DNA from: Nymphaea colorata | Taxonomy: Eukaryota > Streptophyta > Magnoliopsida > Nymphaeales > Nymphaeaceae | Direction: 5' to 3' | Length of the DNA stretch: 64,000 bases | NCBI RefSeq assembly: GCF_008831285.2 | Contig: NC_045141.1 | Span: forward strand, 27,579,315-27,643,314 | In this document: one piece after another, positions 57,519 through 64,000 of the stretch | Layout: each line of letters opens with the position of its first letter | Numbering within the stretch: position 1 is the stretch's first letter | Notes under the pieces: model-generated | Database searches by the model: none | Seen by the model: only the letters and a program-made list of their open reading frames with translations | What the model was told of the DNA's origin: nothing | Made by a program: the position numbers and the translations under genes

Positions 57519-58734
57519 TCACTGATGTGTTTGTCTTGCATTTTTCAGTTCGCTTAAGACAAAGTTATCATTCGAATGTGCATCTTCATCATCAAATTGT
57601 TCGGCATTTGGATTGTGTTCAATTATGAAGTTGTGCAATACAAATGTAGCAAGAACAATTTGAACTTGTTTTTGGAATGGCTGCACTTGCATTTTCAATA
57701 TTGAAAAACAACCTTTCAACATATCGAAAGTTCTTTCTATTGTATTTTGGAGTGTTGAATGCTCATGGTTGAATAATTCTTCTTCAGTTCTAGGTGAGCA
57801 TGCTCCCCGAGTGTTAAACTCAGACATATGATAACAATGCCTTCGATAAGGTGTTAGCAAACTGACAATGTTTGGATATCCCCCATCAGTAAGATAATAT
57901 TTGCCTACAATTGAACACAATTTATTTATACACTGTTACATGCTTGTTAAAAGAGTGTATTGGTTGGTGGAACTACGTACCTTCTGGGACAACAAACGAG
58001 TCCGTTTGAAGATCAAGTTCCTTCTCACCCAGTCAAAACGTAGTGGAATCGAGTGTCAAATCCAACTATAGCCATGACGTTTTGAGAAACGAATCCTTTT
58101 CTATTGCAAAACCTTGCTTGATCTGAAGCTGGGACCCATGCAGGTACATGGGTGCCATCAATTGCTCCTAAACAATTCTATATGCATATGTACAAGTTAG
58201 TCATGTTGCATGTGTCATGTTGAGTTTACGATGATGAAATTACCTGAAAATATGAAAAGAATCGTTTAGATTGTCGAATGTGTACTGACATCTCATCATT
58301 GGGCCGAACATAATCCTTACCCAGTATACATATCGCTCGTAGGACTAGGCTGACGTATTTACTTATTGTTTGTCCGGAATATTCAAACGTATTTTGAACG
58401 ACACAATTCTGTTCATTATGTCCAATTGTCAAAAGCAAATAGCTACTTGTTCTTTTATGGTAATGTCACGAGCATCTTCCAACAAATTTCTATCTCTTAA
58501 AATGTTACACAATCTCATATATGTATGTCATTCCATATGGAATAAGTCTAAACAATTTCTAGGATGATCTTGAAGCATAAATTGAACAAAAGTTGTACCA
58601 GCATCTCTAAATGGATGAACAATCCTCCTAGATGATAATTGGCGTCTTAACCAAAAGAAGATGAAGACAAAAACTAGCCAAATGATGAAAAGTACTCATT
58701 CATCGTCGTTATCGAACATGTCAAGATCAATCAT
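57519..58734 (-). pseudogene. PIF/Harbinger DDE transposase (HARBI1-like), broken
   Basis: Three exons can be laid out: 58734-58244, 58177-57981 and 57904-57519. Blocks include LRRQLSSRRIVHPFRDAGTT, TISKYVSLVLRA, GAIDGTHVPAWVPAS (first catalytic Asp), KYYLTDGGYPN, TPYRRHCYH and NTIERTFDMLKGCFS (catalytic Glu), ending with VLHNFIIEHNP. Lesions are an in-frame TGA after residue 12, a TGA in the HME*HTY block, a frameshift before LLTIGHNEQN, and a TGA at YVLTG*E followed by a deletion joining it to KELDLQTDSF. That deletion removes the block that normally carries the second catalytic Asp (GSASDSRVL in relatives). The product cannot be an active nuclease. Confidence 0.88.
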
Positions 58735-58945
58735 TTCGACTAAACTGCATGTACATATAAAGTAATTTATTGAATAACATAATTTCGAACATGTGTTTCA
58801 TTACAAGAACAAGAACGGATTGCATGAACAACAACAATTTCAAACAACATCAAAGATCATAGAATTTACTAATAACACACAAGAAATGTTTTGCATGACA
58901 TGAATTATACAAATAATTGAATGTATAACAATCAACTCTTACCTA

Positions 58946-59937
58946 CTAATCAGCAAGTCTACGTGTCAACCATGTCACCCGATCTGAAGGTGGAATGTTG
59001 ACAAAGATAATAGAATTGGTGCTCTCTGCTAACAGGTCCATACTCATCAGTCGTGTATGACTATCTAGGAACCCAGTGTCCACCATCTCTTGTAAAATTT
59101 CACAACATTTGACATATTGAAACCCTCTACAAGTATGTGTGAGGGTGTCCACATTCTGAGCTATACCGTTCAGCAAATTGTAATATACGTCATCATTGGT
59201 TGACATGTTCCTTTTTGACATACGTGTAGTTGTATTGTTTGTCGGATTTTCAGTTGTACGAGTTGGAGGTACTGGCGATTGTAGGGGACTATCATCATTA
59301 AACATCTATGTGAATGATTGTTCACTATCGGGTTGCATGTAGGAAAGAGTCGACTGAGATGCATGTGTAGATGGGAGTGGTTCAGTGTCATCATGTAGCA
59401 TGTTGTTCAATGTGACTGTGTCTTTCCTAGTTGCATGAGATTCGCAACAGACTTCGGCGAACTCATCATAGTATCTCCATACTTTTGGCCCTCTGTATTT
59501 TTTTCTATTTGGATATTTCTGAAAAATTCATGTGTTCATATATTGCACAAGTAAAGACATGTGAGACAAAACCTAATAGTATGAATTGTATAACTTACCT
59601 CAATGTAGTCATTCCATACTTGGGGGCTGACCTCAATACATTTGTTAATTGGGTCGTAGCCAAACTCACTTGTATTCAACATTTCCTTCATGACTGATAA
59701 GTTGGGTTTGAAATACTTTAATTTGTTTTATATTTTGTCTTTAGTGAATTCTAGACTAAATCTTTCCATCATGCTTTTTTCCATGTTTTTTTCAATAGAT
59801 GTGTATGCTTTAGGCTTCAAACCTCCACCATATTTCATGCCAGGCATGCGTGAATGCTCCATAAGAAGCTTAACTAAGTAGTTTATTTGTGGTTCAGTCC
59901 ACGTAAGATTTTCCTTTGAAGGACCGCTGTCTTCCAT
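58946..59937 (-). pseudogene. Myb/SANT-like DNA-binding protein of the Harbinger element, broken
   Basis: Exon 1 (59937-59599) starts MEDSGPSKENLTWTEPQINY and carries the Trp-containing Myb/SANT-like block, then LVKLLMEHSRMPGM. It is interrupted by TAA after FTKDKI. The frame resumes as NKLKYFKPNLSVMKEMLN and YDPINKCIEVSPQVWNDYIE, then a GTAAGT donor. Exon 2 (59518-58946) continues KYPNRKKYRGPKVWRYYDEF, a TAG before MFNDDSP, and a C-terminal helical region. In this superfamily the Myb-like protein binds the element ends and helps import the transposase. Two in-frame stops indicate loss of function. Confidence 0.82.
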
Positions 59938-59939
59938 AG

Positions 59940-61540
59940 TAACGTTTTGTACAATAATTTTTCACAACTACAATTTTCAAAAATCTAACATGAAGAACAG
60001 TTGTTTTATACAATTTATGATGCAGTACATTATATAGTGAATCGCCAAGTAGTTCATGCATGCTACATGAAGAATGCAACCATAAGCATAGAAAAAAGGG
60101 GACTTTGAAACCATAGATGGCAGGCTCAAATGTTAAAAAAATCAGAAAACAATTTCTTATTAGCTAATAGATTATTAGAAGTGCACCCACTTGTTTCTAA
60201 CCCCTAAGAGAATTGAAGTTGTAAATTGAATTGGGTCATGACTCATCAGTCATTCTATAGCCTTATCCTTGTAACATGGCATAAAAAGCTATCTTGCCTA
60301 AGCATATCTAGAGGTGCGGTACATCGAGCATTCAGTGTGGCTTGGCATCTAGTCATTCTATAGCCTTATCCTTGTAACAGAGATATTGAAAGATCATCTA
60401 TCATTTTATATATCTTCTTTGTATAATTTCAACCATATCATCAACATTCTTCCTTGTAACAGAGATATTGGTAGCTTTATGTATATGCAGCAGATGTATA
60501 ACAGTGCATTAAAGACAGAGATATTTCAGATAGTCTCTTTCAAGTGCAAATGTCTTCTGCTCACAATGGCTATGCAGATAAAGCTAGAAGGACATTGTCT
60601 TCAACTAAAAGGGAAACAAGAGAGCTTAACACTTCGTGTTTCCTTTTTTCTACTAGGCTAATGGAATGATGGGGAGACTTTCTTGGAAACGAAGGAAGGG
60701 GTGTTCAAGAGTTTTGTATTAGTAGCAGTGGGAACACCGCAAGTGAAATAATCACCAACAGCAATGGCGAAAGCGCTCATGTTATCTGAAACAAGAATGC
60801 TCTATTCAAGCCTGAACCCCCAACAGACGGCACCATGATCATAGGCTCCCCTCCAGGCTCTGGCTTCTCCCCCAGTAGAAAACTCTTGACCTCCCATCAA
60901 CCAAAAAGAGCAAAAACAGAGAATGTTTAAAACAAGGCACCAAAAACAGCAATAAAACAGCTGATCATAAACATTGATGCTTGTACTGCTTTCTACTCCT
61001 TTCCCCACATTCCTAACAGCAAAATGAAGACAGAACATGCAAGAGCAGAAAGGGAGACAGCGAGAGCAAGAGAGAAAGACAGAAAAGTAAGGCATCAGCA
61101 AGAGCAAGAGAGAAAGACGGAGCAAAAAACTTTGGGCATTTCTGAAAGGGACACAGCGAGAGCAAGAGAGAAACCCTTACATGTGGCGATGGCAAACGGT
61201 GGCCCAATGAAGGAGCGGTGACTGTGGCGTTGGCGAACCGGCGGAGCAGCGACGGTTGGAGCTCTGGCCCGCAAGAATAATGTGTCCCTCTTCCCTACCG
61301 ATGAGAAGAGAGATATTCTGGAACGCGAGGGAAGAGGAGTTGTCGTCGACTATGCACGGAAGGAGGAGATGGGTGAAATGAGGGGAAAATGGGTGTGAGA
61401 GGGAAAAAATCGAGCATCTAACGAAAAATGGGTGAAATTTCACGCTGTTTGATACGTGGTGAGACGGACGGGTGAAATTTCACCTGCCCATACAGATTTC
61501 ACCCGCTCCTCTCGTTTTACCCCCGCAATCAAACGGACCC
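59940..61540. other. right internal and subterminal region of the Harbinger element
   Basis: This 1.6-kb stretch should include the promoter of the Myb-like gene. It contains direct repeats of CATTCTATAGCCTTATCCTT (60,249 and 60,355) and of ACAGCGAGAGCAAGAGAGAA (about 61,057 and 61,153). No additional gene is supported; a 107-codon minus-strand frame at 60,802-61,125 is low in complexity. Confidence 0.5.
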
Positions 61541-61543
61541 TTA

Positions 61544-62660
61544 GAGAGAAATTCTCAAATAGGTGCTTCATAGATGGAAACGTTAGGTTTTTCTAAAAAT
61601 ACTGAAATTACTAATAAAACGCACAATCCATTCGCATTTTCTTCATTTTGTTTATTTGGTCGCAGTCAGGCATGTACATCTATATTTGGGTGTACAAGAT
61701 GAGCTTCGTTTCTTCTGATGTTCTTGAATCTTGTAGTTTGCTATTGAAGTAGTGATAGCGGTACTTCAGATAGATAACATAATGAAGTTTGTCCAAGACG
61801 AGTCTCAATATAACCAATACATAGAAAAGATAAGTGCTATCATCTGCATATTTCTTGTTCGCTTTTTTCATTCTTGGATACGGCGAGATTTCTATACTTG
61901 GCTTGCATAAGTTTAGTCCAAAGGTAATTAAGGACCAGCTTTTGTTGGCCATGGTCCCAGTTTGCCACTAATAATTAATAATAGTGGCATTTAGTTGCTT
62001 TTTACTGATGGAACTTTGCAGTACTGGATGCTCAGCTGCATGACTTTCATGGGCAACACAATTGTGAGGAAATTTAGTGGCATATACTTTCCGTCAGTAG
62101 GTGTGATTGTTCCATACTACAGAACGTGTGCCACTATTGAGATGCACCTTTTAGCTAAACTTGTATTCCAAGTTTAATGTGTACCGTCATCAACAAAAAC
62201 CAAGTTGGATGAAGTGTGGAAGTCAAGATTCATTGAACGTGTTCGATTAAGTCATATGATCTAATGCACCTGAACCAATAAATCAGTGCATTAATTCGAT
62301 AATAATTAAGGATGTTTCTGTAACTATCGCGGCAAAGTTGGTGAAATGGGCAGTGAAGGAATCAGTTCCTAGTCTTGTGTTACAAATGATGTTAGCAATC
62401 TTTCCTAAGTAAGTTAAGGGTTCACCTATTGCGGTCGCGGGAGTCAAACCTGCTCCTTTATCCTTGGCAGCTCAGGATTATTAGCTGCTGGTGTTCCATG
62501 GAGACAAGCATCTTTGATGGTTTGATATTATTCATTACACAAGGCCTAGCTTTTTGTGTAAGGATAGTGGTGCAAACATTACCCAGTCATGACAAATCAT
62601 ATATGAAAATGATTTGGCTCTGAACGCTCTCATAGTTCGGTCAATACCTGAAATATACTT
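61544..62660. other. intergenic, no gene supported
   Basis: AT-rich DNA between the Harbinger element and a Copia relic. Short open frames show no recognisable domain. Confidence 0.4.
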
Positions 62661-62677
62661 TCTTGTTCTCTAAGCAT

Positions 62678-63297
62678 TTATGTAATAATCGAAATGGGCG
62701 TTTTGAGGAGACAGGTGTCAAATTCATCCCAAGTTGCACAAAATTTGCCGAAGTAGTAGGATTGATTTTTTTTTCCCTTTTGTTCTCTTACTTCAAGACA
62801 TGAACTGATATATTCTAGCAATGTTGCAATATTCTCATTATAGCTCTTTGGCCAACAAGCAAATTTCCCAAGCAGTACTTGAAAAATAATCGGCAACGTA
62901 GGATCCCTACAAGCAAAGTAATCATTACATAGAAATATCATTCCCTGGTTGTCATTCGTCCATTTAGGATCACTGCCAGGAGGTTTAGTACTCCTTCATT
63001 AATATATCCAAACTTGGATTTCCCATTCAAAATAGAGAATAGCCTAATTAGAACCAAGACAAACAATTGATTTCACAAGAGAAGTCGTGATTCTGGGATT
63101 CGGGTACACTAGTTGTTGAATCAAAACTTTCCGTCTTTGTGGTTTCTCTTAATGCTACAAATTGCAGATATACCATAGTGCGAGTGGAGTTTGTTGCTGA
63201 ATTCGATCCTCTAACCATATTGCTCCAAATAAATGTACAAAGAACAATATCGTGCACATCCAAGCCAGGTCCTAGAAACACGGGTCTGATACCATAA
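62678..63297 (-). mobile_element. Copia LTR-retrotransposon relic (primer-binding site and gag)
   Basis: On the minus strand TGGTATCAGACC (63,294-63,283) matches the plant initiator-tRNA-Met primer-binding site TGGTATCAGAGC except near its end. Downstream a frame begins with a Ser/Thr-rich leader. After a gap, the peptides LEYISSCLEVREQKG and QSYYFGKFCATWDEFDTCL resemble the UBN2/gag block of Copia elements (SVTxYFTKLKxLWDELD). The 5' LTR would lie to the right of 63,297, possibly reaching the window edge, but its limits were not determined. Confidence 0.5.
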
Positions 63298-64000
63298 CAG
63301 GTAAAAAGGGAGGGGATGTTTTGAACACCGAAGATAAATTTGATGCAATTCTGTCATCTTCCACCTACATCCACGTTGCAAAGGCATACAATGGTTTTTA
63401 CTCTCTTGTCATTCTCTCTGAAACACATAAACAAAGAGTGGAACCATAAAACAAAAAACGATCATTGCGAAACTTGGGAGATAAGCACGGTTGGAAACAA
63501 CGACGACCCGTTGCCTAGTCGTTTGTCAATTTCCTTATTTTGTCAGTTAACATCTCTGCTGTCTTCTTTTATTCTTATGAAAGGCGTGAGGCACTTTTCT
63601 AAATCCAAACAATTTGCGAACAAGAGAAGTCATCCGGGATTTGTTCTCGTTTCTTGTTGAATGTTGTACAGCTTAGACGCATTCTTTGTCCAGGATAACT
63701 TTGTCGGGCAACAAGCGTATGCGTGAGTTGTTGGGTTGATGGACACCCAGCGCTCAACGAATTTTTAGTGATCCAAGCAAGGAGGTGTCGCCCAAGGTGA
63801 GGTGAACTAACAGAGAGGGGAGGTAGAAGCGGCAAAGTTTTAGAAAAAAGAGTGACATACAACAGTTGGAAGAGGTATTGTACACCGGACTCGCGCATAA
63901 AGCTGAAGGCGAAATGTTATAAATTTAGTAAGGGAGGACGGATCTAGGGATGATAATGTCGCCAATGTTCCTGTGCCATGGATCTGCGAGGTGGGTAGCC
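63298..64000. other. window right end; possible Copia 5' LTR or plain intergenic DNA
   Basis: No gene is supported. If the primer-binding site is real, the adjacent few hundred bases are the LTR, but no second LTR copy is available in the window for comparison. Confidence 0.3.

Larger units (their letters stand above)
56648..61540 (-). mobile_element. PIF/Harbinger DNA transposon, full length, inactivated
   Basis: The left end is GGGTCCGTTTGATGCAC at 56,648 and the right end is GCAATCAAACGGACCC ending at 61,540. The outer 13 bp (GGGTCCGTTTGAT) are exact inverted repeats. Both ends are flanked by TTA (56,645-56,647 and 61,541-61,543), the 3-bp target duplication typical of this superfamily. 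The 4,893-bp interior holds, on the minus strand, a Myb/SANT-like gene followed by a DDE transposase, the usual two-gene arrangement, plus an extra hybrid-binding-domain segment. Both standard genes are broken. Subterminal regions repeat GTTTGATGCACA at the left and TTTCAC-(C/G)-type words at the right. Confidence 0.92.

Overview
This window is nuclear DNA of a flowering plant. The evidence is multi-exon genes with GT-AG introns up to about 3 kb, predicted plastid-targeted proteins, abundant (GA)n/(CT)n/(AT)n microsatellites, and relics of Copia, Ty3/gypsy, LINE and PIF/Harbinger elements. The species cannot be named from sequence alone. No tRNA, rRNA or CRISPR array was seen. All exon boundaries were assembled by hand from splice signals, frame continuity and recalled family similarity, without any database search.

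Four complete genes stand out, all on the minus strand. (1) 6.4-8.9 kb: a Trp/Tyr-permease-family transporter with an N-terminal extension (7 exons, 554 aa). (2) 13.6-18.7 kb: a membrane-anchored RING-CH (RINGv) E3 ubiquitin ligase (8 exons, 473 aa), one intron of which appears to use a GC-AG pair. (3) 26.4-32.2 kb: plastid chorismate synthase, the last step of the shikimate pathway (13 exons, 439 aa, all signatures present). (4) 46.9-55.4 kb: a receptor-like cytoplasmic kinase of the CRPK1/At3g09010 type (6 exons, 373 aa) with an MG...C start that suggests lipid anchoring. The left edge holds the last two exons of an unidentified plus-strand gene.

The spaces between are mostly decayed material. 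At 1.4-2.9 kb there are relics of an enoyl-CoA hydratase gene (minus) and a GH35 beta-galactosidase gene (plus). At 11-13 kb a Copia RT/RNase H relic is followed by a LINE 3' relic. A second LINE piece lies at 21.8-22.3 kb and a second Copia relic at 22.3-23.9 kb. A Ty3/gypsy chromovirus lies at 35.0-39.9 kb, with the RT active-site region deleted and the 3' LTR truncated. A Copia primer-binding site and gag relic lies at 62.7-63.3 kb.

The most striking structure is a full-length PIF/Harbinger element at 56,648-61,540. It has 13-bp terminal inverted repeats, a TTA target duplication on both sides, a decayed DDE transposase and a decayed Myb/SANT-like gene. Immediately downstream of the transposase it also has an open segment encoding an RNase H1-type hybrid-binding (viroplasmin-like) domain, which is not part of the standard two-gene layout of this superfamily. 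That segment is either captured host coding sequence or a frameshifted transposase fusion.

Chorismate synthase makes the common precursor of Phe, Tyr and Trp, and the permease family moves Tyr and Trp. Their co-orientation about 17 kb apart (with the RING-CH gene between) is suggestive, but there is no evidence in the sequence that they are regulated together.
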